Origin: Diploscapter coronatus
Taxonomy: Eukaryota; Nematoda; Chromadorea; Rhabditida; Rhabditidae
DNA length: 64,000 nucleotides
NCBI GenBank assembly: GCA_964036155.1
Contig: OZ038423.1
Span: 47,693,249 to 47,757,248 of the forward strand
Reading direction: 5' to 3'
In this document: piece after piece, positions 1-12,546 of the stretch
Layout of the letters: every line of letters starts with the position of its first letter
Numbering within the stretch: position 1 is the first letter of the stretch
The notes under the pieces: model-generated
Told to the model about the DNA's origin: nothing
Databases searched by the model: none
The model's input: the letters and a program-made list of their open reading frames with translations, nothing else
Made by a program: the position numbers and the translations under genes

Positions 1-73
1 TTCCGAGTGCCTGAGTAATTCTAGAACAATGTCATTGATTTGTTTCAAGTTTTCTTTTCATGATTTCCAATTT

Positions 74-3000
74 CTAGATCCCGACCATAGGAAAATAGTA
101 CATCTTGGGCCCAATGCGATTTTCGCGAATTCGTTTGAGGTGTCTGAAAAAATCTAAATATTAAGATTAAAAGATATTTTTTCTAAATCATAAAATTTAA
201 TTTGGTTTAGTCATATCGTAAACCATACAAGATGTCTAAATTAAAATTCAATAAAGATAAACACTTCTACGGCAAGATCATATTTGATACCTGAGGCAAG
301 GGATAGCGGCCTTATCTAAATGCGTCCTGGCTTTGTCCGACAACCCTGCTCTCAGATCTTCGGCAAGACAGAACGGTCCACTGCCGGTTTTATCCGTTAT
401 CTGAAATAAAGACTTTAAAAAATACCTCATCAAAAGTGCACGCAGCTTTTTATCCTAATCCATCAGAAGATTTTGTAGAAAATCACTTCATAATCATTAC
501 AAAATCTTAGAGACCAGTTCTTGCTCAGATTTGCATAGTTTTAAAATCAAGATGATTCGAAACTTTCAACTAGTTTCCGAAGTTTTAGATAGCAAATCTC
601 AGAAAGTTAAGTTCTGATTATTAGTTCTCCAGTTATACTTTCTAAATTTACAAGTGGCACTTAAAAGTCGGTCAAGATGCAAAATATCATTTATAGTCTT
701 AGAAATATCTAAAAATAATTCCGCACGAATCTCTATCTTTATATGCTCAATTTACGAACCCCTCAAAATTTAGATAATTAGGTAATATACGCAACAAATT
801 GGAACCTGTTCCCTCCATTTGTCGACTTTCTCCTTTTCCCTTTGGTTCAGCTGGCGATAGGGCTTTTTGAGCAGCGCGATCTTCTCCATGAACACATCGT
901 TGAAACGGATCGCTACCTGAAAATTGAGATTTTTTTTTTTTAATTTAACAAATATAATTTTGCAAATACGATTCATTTTTAAAGAGAATATAAGCGTTTT
1001 AGTAATTATTGAAACGCATATTTCCACATTGAACTTGAAAGAAAACCGTAGAATTTTATATCTCATGCTCCAGGTGACTTTCGAGATATTAAAAATGAAA
1101 TCAGTGCCTAATATTTTCTAGTAAGTAATACGTATTTAAAAACGAATAGGTGTTTTAAAATTTCTGAAATAAATATAGAAAAAAGCTGATATTCACCAAT
1201 AACTTTCTTCAATACCCAGAAAACTCGGGCCGCAATTTCGCAATGCCGGGATAAAAGAATAATGACGTTTAGTTAGTCATAGGCTAGTAAATAAGCAACC
1301 CTATGCCAAAGGATAGGTCATTTGAATATTAGAGAGTAGAGGTAAAAGAAGAAGGAAAGAAAATAGTAAAGGTTTCAAAGAGAATAAAGGAAAAAGAATG
1401 AAGAAATATGGCTCCTAATCAAGAGAGTTCGAGAAAAATAACCAGATGACGAAATGATGTTGTTCTGATGTATCCGGAATTGAGATGGCCTTTACGCAAA
1501 AATGGGCGGAATTTTCGAATATGCCAGACATTTTTTCTCGCCTATCTTATGACACGTAATTAGAATATGAGCCTTCAAAGAGAAATTCAAAAATATATGT
1601 CAATCTGTTATCCCATTTTTAACATGTGATGAGGATAAAAAGTCCGTGGCCTTCAAAATTTTCCAATGTGGCATGCACACTAAATCACGTGGTGTGGCAA
1701 GCAATTTCCCACTAGCAAACCACCGGCATAAATTTCGAATTTCAGCGAAAAAAGCTAATTTTAAAATTCTTGAAAAATGCAAATTTAAATAAATTTGATA
1801 AATTTTTAATATGACGATATAATTATAGTAAAAATGAAAGAAAGTTCTATACGAAATTATGGAAATAATACAAATTTTTAAAACAGATCGAAAGGCAAAA
1901 CTAACCTGAAAACCTAAAAACCCGACAAAATCTAGAAACATATAACAAGAACAAGAAAGTTCCGATTTCAGTTTTCTTTCCCGCCAAAAATCAAAATCGT
2001 TAAGATAACGGAAACTTCAAAAATGGGAGTCACATTAGGGAAAATGCAATATTGGAAGTGAGAGAAAATGAAATAGCGTTAAAAATGAGATAAGAGAAAG
2101 AAAACAGAGAAAGAATGTCAGGGGCCTAAACTCTTTATTTGCAACGCTTTTACCCATATGCACGTTTCTATCTTCTTTCTTTTTCCATATTATTTCTCAT
2201 TTTTCCTCTTTTCCTCTCTAGTAATTTAACTATATTTGTCTTTTTTCTAGCTCTCTAATGAGCATTCCTTTTCCTTGAATCATTAACCATTTTGCAAAGC
2301 TTAAACAAAACTGAGTACTTAAGAAAATTGCCGAGTTCAAACTTCAACAAATTGTTCTGAAAGATAAACATAGTTCTAACTTTGCAAAAAATGAACGCTT
2401 TCGATAGTATCAAATATGAAATACTCGGCAGCGTAGTCCCTCAAATTATAAATGAATAGCTGCTAGAGATTGATGACAAACAGCGGGAAACAGTCATTAA
2501 AACTGCGAGATAAACTATCAAAAGGGAGAACTAGTATTTAAAATGCGATGATATAAGAGCTAAAATATGAGAAATAGTCTTACAAATAAGAGAACGAGTT
2601 AGACGCAGAGAAAGTCTTTCCTTATAAGAGTGCGTAGAGAAGAAGTGCGGGGAACGCCTATTTTACTTTTTGCTGCTCGCTTTCTGCTAAAGAGTCGCAT
2701 GAGCCGGCGAAAGGGCGAGAAAAAAGAACAGACAAATAAAAATAGGGCACGTGACACACAGCACGAAACTCCAAAAATGGCAGGAAAAATGAAAAATGAA
2801 AGAGACAATAACTAATTGGATCAGACGGTTTTAGGAGGATATTCTCTGACATGAAGATAGAGATTTTAGCAATTATTAGATTTGAAAGAGGCTCAAAATT
2901 ATCCCAAGTTGCTAAAGGAGGATATGTTTTAGCATGGAATTAAAGAGTTTTGAAATTTAGGACAATAGTAAAGATAATAATGAACAATTGAAAAAGTCGC

Positions 3001-6000
3001 TTAATTTAGAAAGTACGATATGCTTTATAGATTTTAGAAGGTAAAATTATTCAAATAAATTATCCTAGCTTGAATACCAAACTAATTCCTGTTAAAATGT
3101 GTTTAAATTTTGAAATTTTGAAACACAAATATCTGCTGGCATAATTATGAGGGAAATTATCTCGGCAAGCACGCGGGAAAAAAATCGAGCAATTTTCCTT
3201 TTCTAATTACGAGATCAGAATTCAGAGCTTCAAGAACCTCCAAAAATAACTTTTTATAAATTTGTTTTAAAAAATTATCGAAAAAGCGATAAAATTAAAC
3301 ATTTTTTAATTAAAAAATTTAAAACCTACGTAAACTAAAAGAAGTTAAAGATAAGCTTCTTTTCAACTATTATTCGCTACGCTAGTCGCAATAAATTTCA
3401 GAAGTGTCCCAATTGAAATTCGAAATTTTAAAACCTACAACAAAGCTCAAAAATGCAATAAAACTCCGCAGAAAAAATGCAATTAGTGCGAAAAACGATG
3501 AAAACAAGCGATAAATTTGGCCTTTATCGATTTCTCACGTCCAAAAATAAAAATGGAAAAGTCCTGGCGAAATTTCCATGAAAAATTGGTTTGTTTCGAC
3601 ATTTTCGGGAATTCTTTCGTCTTTTGCAAACCTTCTTCAAATATCATATGGCGCCCTTTTGAAAATACACAAAGATTCATTTCCAAATTATTCGAGCCGG
3701 TTTTAGGATATTATCCTTAAACATTGGATTTCAAATTCCTATTGTTATTCATAAAATTCGCAATAATTTTCACGAAATCTCGCAACAAAGGAAATCAGAA
3801 ACTAACCCTAAATTCGATTTGATTTTATCTTCTGAAAAAACTGTTTATAAGTCCATCCCAAAATTAATAATCCTCGAAATGTCCTTTCAAAAATTTGAGA
3901 TTCTTTAACACTGGCAAAGTTCTTTGAAACTACGGTATTTTTTTTAAAGTTTAGGTAAAACTTTCGAAGATAATAATATCATTAATCTCGGGCGAAAATA
4001 AACTAATATACAAATTTTCACAAAAATCGTAAAAAAAACACTAGAATTCAATGAATGCGCGCGAATTTTTCCGTAAATTTTTAGCTCATTACTGAAACTG
4101 CGTTAGCTCCGTGTGCCATTATGCGAAATCTCTCGCGATTTTCTTGATATAAAGGATTAGCTGCCTCCCAAAACAGAAGAGTTTCGGTAATGAGCAAGTT
4201 TTACAACTAATCTGTGACATTTGCCTCTTGTTTGATGAAAGCCCATTTTTAGAACTTTTCGGAAAATTTTAATTTTAGTCTATTTTCGCCGAAGATGGAT
4301 GATACTTTAAAATTATTTCGATAAGCCTAGTTTCAAAATATTTTGGACAACAAGCAAAAGAGGAAAACAACGTTTTTTCCTTATTTTGTTTATCATGTGA
4401 GATAAGAAAAATAGAGAATCATAAAATAAAGAAATAGCGCTGAAAAACATGAGAAAAACAAACGATAAAATGGAGCGTTTAGGAAAATAATGCAAATCTT
4501 TCTCTGGTGTGTTTCGATAACATTTTCATTTTCTCACTCTCTCTCGAAATTCAATTCTCTCAAAATCGGATTAAAATACGTCGATAAAGGGAAAAAACGA
4601 ATAGCGAGTTTTCATTTTTCAGGCTCCGAAAACAATCATAGCCTGAGCTTATTTTGGTAAATCCCAAATTCTTATTAATCCGAGCAAATTCTACATATAA
4701 GGGCATATGAATAATGGATTTTGGAATCTTTCAAAGAAGAAAGTGTACTAAAAATAAAATATGGTATCATTCAATTTGAAATATTGTCTTTCCTAAAAAT
4801 AGGCTATTCAAAATAATTATTATGCTAAATTTTAAAATGACTTCTCAGATTTTAAAGCAAATCATTTACATGAATAAGTTGCAAAAAGTTTCTAAGCTAG
4901 TAAGTCTGAAATGTTTCGAATAATTTTATGAGTAATTATAAAACCTCTATGATAGAGCTGTGTAAAAATCCTCAAATCGAATCTCATTTTTGCAGGAATG
5001 CGTCATTTTTCACCACCCTACAAAAAGGCCTATCTCCCTAGAAACCTTGGTTCTCTCCTCAAATTGAAGCCTTGCTCGAACGATGTAAACATAGAATGAT
5101 TCAGAGAATTACAACATCGTAGCTGGTTCTTAAATCCTATCCTTAAACACTGCAGGAAATGTCCTGTCTACTTTATCGTTAATGCCAACATTTTTACACT
5201 GGTGTTTGTATTTAGATTTGTACTGAAAGTATTAAAATAAACTACCTTTCCAAAGGAAATCATGTACTTTTCATCCAAAATTATAGAAAAAGGTTGGAAA
5301 AACTTGACTTTTAAATAAAACTATTATAGCCTTCGAAGATATCAAAAATTTCTTCAATTATTTTTGCCCGGAGGCGCATTTAACAGATTTCACGTCCCAG
5401 TCGTTTCTTATAGTCTAAACATAGCAAATATACGACTAGCGTTTCATCCTAACATCGAAAAGTATTTACACTGGGAATTTGCCGTTTTATCCTCCTCAGC
5501 ATATTGGGTCATGGGCCCATATGGGCCCATTGAAAGGCCATGACCCAATATGCTGAGTCGATACTTCCTTGCCCTTCTAAAGCCAAATAATAGAATCTTA
5601 CTCAAATTAGTCTTCGATCTCAATCAAGTCTATGTACATTTTTCTTTAATCATGAGCATTAAATAATAAAAACTTCGTTTTTTCTGAAAGTCACAAGTGT
5701 AGAATAACAGTTTTTTGTTCACTTAACTCTCAAGGTCAAAACTCTTTCTCCAACTTTTGAATGTTAGATTTCCCAAGTTAAATATCACCTGGAGATATTT
5801 ATTATCTTGGTAAGTCTTCCAAGCCCCGCCCCTTTTTGTATAGTTTCTCAAAATATTCACTTTCAGGCTTCATAAACATATTCATAGAATATGCTATTAG
5901 AAGAAAGTCGTCGCTTATTTTAGAAACATGGAATATTAAGTATCAAATTTGGAAGAAATTTAGCAAGAGGAATATGATATCGCCATAATTAGGCTTCAAC

Positions 6001-7761
6001 ATTTTTTGCAAAATTTAAGAACTAGCATTAATAAATAATTATTGTGTAGTAGCTTGGGAGTTCTATATGAAAAATGACCAGGCTCGGTCCTTTGAAATTT
6101 CCAGGAATATAAAAATGTTATGATTCAGAGTATTCGAAGATTTGGAAGTTAATAGGTAAAAATAGTACGAACGAAATGAGAAGCTGCTAATCTTCAACAA
6201 TAATTTACCTTTGCATGATTTAATCGCGCAAAAATAGTCTACGTTTCAAAATATTTCAAGGTAATTAAGTTTAGAAAATAAAATGATACGGCCTGATCAC
6301 GGAAAAAAGATATAAAATAAAAAGAAATAAGAAAATAAATTTTTAAATTTTAAACAAAATTGCCGACCTCATTGAGCTCGTCGAGTTTCATGGACCGCTT
6401 CAGGTAGGACTGGAGGCTGGCGAATTCGCACGCGGTGACGAGGTGAATGTAGCGATATTTCTGCAAATGCAAATTTATGTGGTCAATTTTGAATTAAAAT
6501 ATTTTAAATAAATTATGAATTCAAACATTTTCAGAGCTCTTTTCACATATTTTAGAAATTATCTAACCGGATCTACCAACATTATTGTGTGAAATTTCTT
6601 TAATCCTTTTTTTTTGTTTTTTTTTTTTAATTTTTAATTGGAAACAGATCTAGGAAGGATGATCGTCAGAAACCCCTTACGACCTACCCCCTATAGATTT
6701 TTTCCGTCTGACGAAAGTGCTCCCTAGGTTTGATTGGAAAGTGGAAAATATCAAGAAATCATTTCATTTTGAATCTTGTAAAATTTTGAAGCCTCATCAA
6801 ATAAATGCAAAATTTATATTTTCAAGTTTTAAAGGGAAAAAATGCTCACCTTTGCCGAAGCGTCCTGTTCCTGTTCGGCATCGTCCTTGACGGAGTTCGG
6901 GTTGTTTTCTTTGTTTCTGTCTTCGGGGTTTTCGACCAAATTCGGCTTCTTTTCTTTCGAAACCGGCGATTTTCGCTTCTCCGATAGACTCACTTTCAGG
7001 TCCATTTGCTGAAAAACAGCTTTTTCTCGTAAGTCTATCAATTATTTGCACTGATAAAAATTATTCCGCTTCCAAAATAGGCAAACGTTCAAGAAACCTA
7101 TAAAAATACCATTTAAATAAAATAAATTTTAGAAAATATAAAAAGAAGTTAAAGGAATTTAAAAGAAAAATAACAAAAATAATGAAGAATAAATAAGTCT
7201 ACCTGAATAATGTGATCATATTTGGCGAAGAGCTTGGCGTCTCGTTCCGGCTGCAGCTTTTCGTCGTTCTCGGCCGAGTCGATCACGTTCTCCAGTAGCC
7301 GCAGCGAGGCCACCATCGAGGCGTCCACTGAAATTTTGCAATCTTTAGAATGTCTGAAGGAATAAATGCTAAATATATTTGCACTTGTTCATTGTGAATG
7401 ATGGATGCCACGTCTCCCAGTAAACTTGTAAAGGTAAACAATCGTTTTGTTTTGCTTTAACAAATTTAATGAAAAACTTTCTCCTATAATCAATAGTTGA
7501 TCAAGCATGCAAGTTGCACAATAGTCTTCAAACAAAATATCACTTCAAAATTCCACCAACTCGGTTTCAGAAAATTCGAAACGAAATTCAAGAAATACTT
7601 TTGATAATCGACTCGCACACGCCGCCTGTTAAAATTTTTTTAAATAAATAAAAATCCCCACATTTATCGATTTCCCTGGCGACGACGATATCGTTGAAGA
7701 ACTTCGACGTTGACGTCTGCTGTTCGTCGATGGACTGTAGAAGTGCGCGCGACGAATCCAT
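74..7761 (-). CDS. ska-1: SKA1 spindle and kinetochore-associated protein 1
   Basis: Seven exons splice in phase: 7662-7761, 7203-7327, 6850-7008, 6368-6460, 806-916, 291-400 and 74-143, giving 255 residues, the same length as human SKA1. SKA1 is the microtubule-binding subunit of the SKA complex, which couples kinetochores to dynamic microtubule ends. The N-terminal ~75 residues look helical and would form the complex-assembly part. They are followed by a charged linker (KRKSPVSKEKK). The C-terminal half matches the winged-helix microtubule-binding domain: an ITxxEFxSxPxYxKGRxT-type entry (here VTACEFASLQSYLKRSM), the FNDVFMEKIALLKKPY helix, then DKTGSGPFCLAEDLR and LRHLKRIREN near the end. 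The start is the first ATG of exon 1. The family assignment is from recognised motifs and length. The 5.45 kb intron between exons 4 and 5 is exceptional for this window, where most introns are 40-600 bp. Confidence 0.85.
917..6367 (-). other. Giant intron 4 of the SKA1 gene
   Basis: This 5.45 kb stretch separates the exon ending LKLDELNE from the exon starting VAIRFND. It is strongly AT-rich. The open frames in it are short, lack recognisable domains and often overlap on opposite strands. The only distinct structure I see is the hairpin at 5495-5557. I see no nested gene that I can support. Confidence 0.55.
5495..5557. repeat. Perfect 20-bp inverted repeat with palindromic core
   Basis: Two exact 20-bp arms (5495-5514 and 5538-5557, CTCAGCATATTGGGTCATGG and its complement) enclose a 23-bp spacer. 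The spacer joins the left arm to make the self-complementary run ATGGGCCCATATGGGCCCAT at 5511-5530. It is a strong potential hairpin or cruciform inside the large SKA1 intron. It may be the remains of a foldback element; no flanking target duplication is obvious. Confidence 0.8.
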
Positions 7762-8599
7762 TTTCTTAATTAGGTCAATTAAACCAACTAAATCAGTTAT
7801 TAAGTCTAAATTTGAGTTAATTGGGCAATAAAAAATAAAAAAACAGCGACTATTTTTGAACCTTCCGCGTATATTCGCATTGGAGCGCGTTAGTTACGTC
7901 TCTTTAGATCACGACCTTATAATAGGGTCCCCAAGCAGATATGCCGAATTGATGTTTCGAACAAAATTTTTGTGCAGAAATGTTACCAGGGATGTAAATA
8001 AGAATTCCGTGAAGAAAAAATTTCAAAAATGTTCTAGGCCAAAAAATCGCAAAATCTCCCCCAAAATGAACACATTTTAGAAAACGAATTCACTTGTACA
8101 AATTTGTACGGGCACTCTATGTTTCGATTTTTCGTACAGAATCGTTTTATCGAATGTATCATCAACCTTCCCAAAATCTCATTTTCCCTCATTATTTTCG
8201 AAAGATAAGGTTTATAAGGTCGTGGGATGGTAAATTCAGTGTAACCTTATTCTTTATTTTCAAGCTTGATCCAAAATCTTGAATTTTTTGGTAGAAATTA
8301 TCTCTAATTTGGACTCATTTTAAAAAAAATCATATAAAAACGAGAACTAAGTGATCTTTTTCATTGCTATTTTCCTAAATTTTCACATTTTGTTTACCAC
8401 CTACCAAATTTATTTACGACAAGTTGTTATTTTAAATCCCAATGGTTACGAATAGGCCAAATAAACCGTTACAAATACGGCACAACAAATTCCAGCCGTA
8501 TTTGGCAAGCTTTTGTGTGCCCAGCTCTGAATTCGAAATGCTATAAAAGCTTTAATTTTTGAAAATTACCAAAAATAACCACAAATCACTGCCTAAATT
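7762..8599. other. Divergent intergenic region between SKA1 and cathepsin B
   Basis: This 838 bp region must hold the promoters of both genes. It contains a 13-bp perfect inverted repeat, CACGACCTTATAA at 7910-7922 and its complement at 8212-8224, about 290 bp apart. Two short open frames between the arms have no recognisable content. No other feature is supported. Confidence 0.5.
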
Positions 8600-10496
8600 A
8601 TGATACTCGAAGCTATTCCCGTCTTTCTGGTATTCCAAATTACTGTAGCTTTTAGTGGCTTAAAAATTCCAGAGCGTAAATAATTTCAAAATTAAGAAAA
8701 TCACAAAATTTTCGAAATTTAGCCCAAATTTACGCCGACTCCGGGTCTCAACCTTTGTCACACCACGAATGCGTGGAGACCGTTAACAAGAATGCTAAGC
8801 ATTGGAAGGTCTCGCAGCGAAAATTTCAAAATAAAATAAAATCGACACACTTAGGCCGAACTTCACCGGAGATTCTCCAAGCTTGACAAAGCAACTTTGT
8901 CAGGAATTATGGGCGTTCATCAAACTGAGCTTCCAATTGAAGCTAAGAAGAAACTCAGCGTCACGAGATAAGTTTCATAAAGTCATTCTTCTCTAGGACA
9001 TTTATTTTCCCAATTAAATGAGTCTAAGTCTCGAAAAAAACATTTCTAAAATGACTCTCTTCAAAGTCAGCTTGCTTTTCTTTATCGTTTTATAAGTTTC
9101 AGAAAGTCCTATATCTAATTTTAAAGATTTGTACGTCTAATTCAAAGTCATATTTCAGTTCCTAATGATTTGAAAAATTTCTAAATTTCAGACACCTCAA
9201 CATCTCTCTACCTGAATCCTTCGACGCTCGTGGCTGGTGGACGGAATGCCCCATGATTGCTCACGTCAGAGATCAGAGTAGTTGTGGTAGAATTTATTCC
9301 CGTAAAAGTCCCAGTAAATCACAATTTAGGGTCCTGTTGGGCCTTCGGCTGCGTGGAGGCTATTTCCGATCGAATTTGTATCTCGACGAAGGGCAAGTCT
9401 CAGCCGATCATCTCCGCTGCGGAACTCATGGAGTGTTGCGCGGATTGCGGGGAGGGGTACTTTTAAAAATTTGGATGACGATTGATGCCATGCTTTCTAA
9501 TGATAAAAAAAAGCTGGACTTCATCGTTGAGGTTTTTCAGGCCAAAATGAATATGCTTTCAAAATAAATGATTATCGAATATTTTTTTTCTGCATCTTCA
9601 ATACCCCAGTACGAAGAATTTTCTAATTAAACCACTTGGAATTCCCATCGATCCAACCAAATTCAGGTGCTACGGAGGCTGGCCCTATGAGGCGTGGAAG
9701 TTCTGGGTGGAGAAGGGCATCGTCACGGGCGGAGATTTTGCGAATGACGTCTGATTTTCCCTAATTATCCCGAGAAAATCGTTTTCAGGCTACCTGTCAA
9801 CCCTATCCGTTTCCTTCCTGTGCTCATTCGAATTCGACCATGGATGTCTGTAACAACGGCGGGATGTTCAAGACGCCAATATGCAGTCAGAAGTGTCAGA
9901 CCAACTACTCCAAGGACTTTAATGCCGATAAGTATTACGGTAGATAACTTAATCAAATAAATTTAATTACTGCCAATTAAATACTTAATTAGGTCTGGTC
10001 TCCTACGGAGTCAAGAACGATGAGGAGGCGATCATGAAGGAACTCGTTACCTACGGTCCCGTGGAATTAGCCTTCGACGTCTACGAAGACTTCGTCCACT
10101 ACAAGTCTGGGGTGTACAAGGTAGTTTTAACTAATTTGCGGTAAACAAAGTTAGACCTAATTCAGCATACGGTAGGAGAGCTGCTCGGTGGACACGCTGT
10201 GAAGTTGATCGGATATGGTGTGAAGGACGGAGTCAAGTATTGGTTGATCGTGAATTCTTGGGGAACCGATTGGGGTGATAATGTAAGAAGTTTGAAGTTA
10301 AAGAATCTAGAATTTTTTTTTAAAATTACTTGAAGTTCAAGTTAAATTTCAAGTAACTTCAGCTTTTTCGATGATATACAGTTGGAGCATAGATCGTAAA
10401 CCGAAGTTTCAGGGAACGTTCAAGATCGTCCGAGGTCAGAATGAGTGTAACATCGAGAGCGGAATCGTAGCGGGGATCCCAAAGACCGACGATTAA
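8600..10496 (+). CDS. Cathepsin B-like cysteine protease (papain family, C1A)
   Basis: Ten exons: 8600-8675, 8723-8808, 8855-8967, 9192-9286, 9330-9456, 9667-9748, 9789-9939, 9993-10120, 10166-10282 and 10413-10496. They give 352 residues, normal for the family. Residues 1-~17 form a signal peptide ([19 protein letters not shown]). A propeptide with the helical segment [18 protein letters not shown] follows, and the mature enzyme starts near LPESFDAR. The catalytic Cys is in CGSCWAF, His in [11 protein letters not shown] and Asn in NSWGTDWGD. The cathepsin B motif CGEGCYGG and an occluding-loop region ([12 protein letters not shown]) are present; only the first of the two usual loop histidines is kept. 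It should be a secreted or lysosomal/gut peptidase. The intron at 8968-9191 starts AG|ATAAGTTT rather than GT, the one non-canonical junction. A polyadenylation signal AATAAA lies at 10543-10548. Confidence 0.93.
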
Positions 10497-10767
10497 ACTC
10501 GCTGAATTGAATTCTTGAGATTATTTCTTTTCAAGTTTTTATAATAAATTTTTGACATTAATGAGAATCGACCTGCTTGATTTGCGACGTTATTTCTCAA
10601 CGTTCATCATTGTTGAATGCTGACTAATTTCGTTCTTTCGGAAATTCTGTCAATTCATAGAAATGATTCCCCATTATTCAATTATCAAATGATATTTATA
10701 AGGGGCTTCTGAAATGTTCGATCGTCTCTCCAATTTCCGAGATTTCTTTTTTATATTTTAGGCAAAC
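10497..10767 (+). promoter_or_regulatory. Cathepsin B/cystatin intercistronic region with polyA signal and 3' splice acceptor
   Basis: Only 271 bp separate the cathepsin stop from the next ATG. AATAAA is at 10543-10548. A bare acceptor (ATATTTTAG, ending 10761) lies 6 bp upstream of the next start codon with no upstream exon needed. This is the layout of an SL-trans-spliced operon junction in nematodes. Co-transcription is an inference. Confidence 0.5.
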
Positions 10768-11739
10768 ATGTTCCACTATTTGGTTCTGGGATCTTTTGTC
10801 GCTTTTGCATCGGCTCAACTGTTTTTCGGCACTCAGACACCTATCACTGAAGCTGACCCGAACTCGATAGGTACTTGTTAGATTTTTTTTTACAAATCTC
10901 ACGTAAATTAAAATTCTCGCCCTCTTGGAGGCTTCTTTCAAAAGACTTCGAATCTCTTCCATTTCAGACAACCAGAAGCTGGCCTGGTCCGCTGTAAACA
11001 GTGTCAACTCTGACTTCACAAATGCCATGCAAGTCAACCACTTTGTGCCGATGAAGGTTGGAGAACTTCTCCGGGGGCTTTTTGTCAACTAAAGAAAATC
11101 CTTTTGAATTTGTGCAACTTCAAAAATTTAGAGTTCACAAGTCTTTTCAAGAAACTTCCAGATCCTGTACGCTTGGAGCAGTGAAAATATGGGCCAGAAG
11201 TATAACAAGTTGTTCGCGATCTACAAGGTCTCCAGCTGCAACAAAATGACTGTCCCAGTCGCTAGTCTGCAGCCAAACTCCACATGCAAGCCAGAATCGA
11301 ATGGTAGGTGTACGTACCTTATGGGTCACAAGTAATAGAACATACCAAGAACTTTATTCCCTTATAATCACAAAATAGAACACAGTTTATAACTTGATAA
11401 GACGAAGCAGCTGATAGCTGAGACCTTATAACGAGGAGAGGTGATAAGCCAAAGAGATAGTGAACCAAAACAACTGACGCCCAAATTTATGATTCCCTTC
11501 TCGCTGGCGACAGTAAGAACTTCAGCTTCAGAAATTGATTGAAACTTCTGTTTAATTTAAATAAGCTCCTGAACACTTAAAATTTAACTTCATCGATTTT
11601 CTGGATACTTCTATTTAACTTCAAGACGCTAATCTTAAATTTTTCAGGCGTCTCCACGCTGTACGAAATCAGCTCCCAGACAAGCGCCTTCAGCCTCGGA
11701 CCTCAAATCACCGCTACCAAGCTGAAGGAAATTCAATAA
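10768..11739 (+). CDS. Small secreted cystatin-like protein
   Basis: Four exons (10768-10870, 10968-11056, 11162-11303, 11648-11739) join in phase to 141 residues. A signal peptide is clear (MFHYLVLGSFVAFASA). The mature part has the cystatin layout: a helix with AWSAVNSVNSDFTNAM, a strand and loop region (VPMKILYAWSSENMGQKYN), then LFAIYKVSSCNK and a second Cys in NSTCKPESNG, ending in a YEISSQTSAF strand. This resembles type-2 cystatins, where a Cys follows the third strand. The inhibitory QxVxG loop is not conserved; YAWSSEN occupies that position. If the family call is right, inhibition of papain-type proteases is therefore uncertain. The gene follows cathepsin B on the same strand at 271 bp. 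AATAAA overlaps the stop codon at 11735-11740 and recurs at 11777-11782. Confidence 0.55.
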
Positions 11740-12546
11740 AGTTTCAATTATCTAGTCACCATTTCACCAATCATGTAATAAATGTTCTAGACTTGACCTT
11801 TCGAGTGCACGATTAAAATATTAGAGGTATGGGGAAACTTACGGCCTTTAATCCAGCCATATAGTGAACGTTCTAGTCATGACATTGCATGAATATGGAG
11901 AATAAAATTGAAAAATCCTCTGGGGTATTGCGATTTTATGGTTTTTGAAAAATTCCCTATCGTTTCCTGCTCCCGATATTTCAATGATATGGTTGGTGGT
12001 GAAACGCGCGTTGTTTGCGTCGCACTCTCTAATTAATCTGGGATTTTATAGGATTATCATGACGATCGTCTATTGCTAAAGTTCGATATCCGTTTTGCCG
12101 CTCGACGAAATTCTTTCGCGTTTCCTTCTTTGCCTCTCTGAAAATCGAGCTCTCTCATATCACGTTCAGATTTCGAACGATCAGAGCATAATCATGATTG
12201 ATTTATCGATTTTGGTTATGTAATATCATTTAGAAACTCTACATAATATCATCGTTTCTTTCGTCTGAATCATGTTTTACTGAAACTTATAAATTTTATA
12301 AGACCTTCGTCAAAGTATTGAATGGCCTGTAACTAATCTTCCAAATGCATATCCGTTAACATTAAATCTTCTTTTCAAACGTGAGCTTGATTTATCCCAA
12401 AAGTTGCATTTTAGACGTTTGTTCTTAATTTCGGGTGCAGCGATACCATCCATTTTTCATCTCATAGCTGTCCTACAAGCAAAAACTTTCTATGTTGGGT
12501 AAATCACAAAATTTCTTACTTTAATAATCATAAAGGTTTAAGATTA
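11740..12546 (+). other. Intergenic region upstream of the modular mucin
   Basis: This is AT-rich DNA of 807 bp with no open frame worth calling. It presumably carries the promoter of the mucin gene. A secondary AATAAA for the upstream gene lies at 11777-11782. Confidence 0.5.

Noticed and set aside
1600..1941. 113-codon minus-strand open frame in the SKA1 intron
   Set aside because: It has low-complexity hydrophobic/aromatic AT-rich composition, no start or splice context and no family match.
7910..8224. 13-bp inverted repeat as a transposon
   Set aside because: The arms are short, the interior does not pair well and no target duplication is seen; recorded only as a weak inverted repeat.
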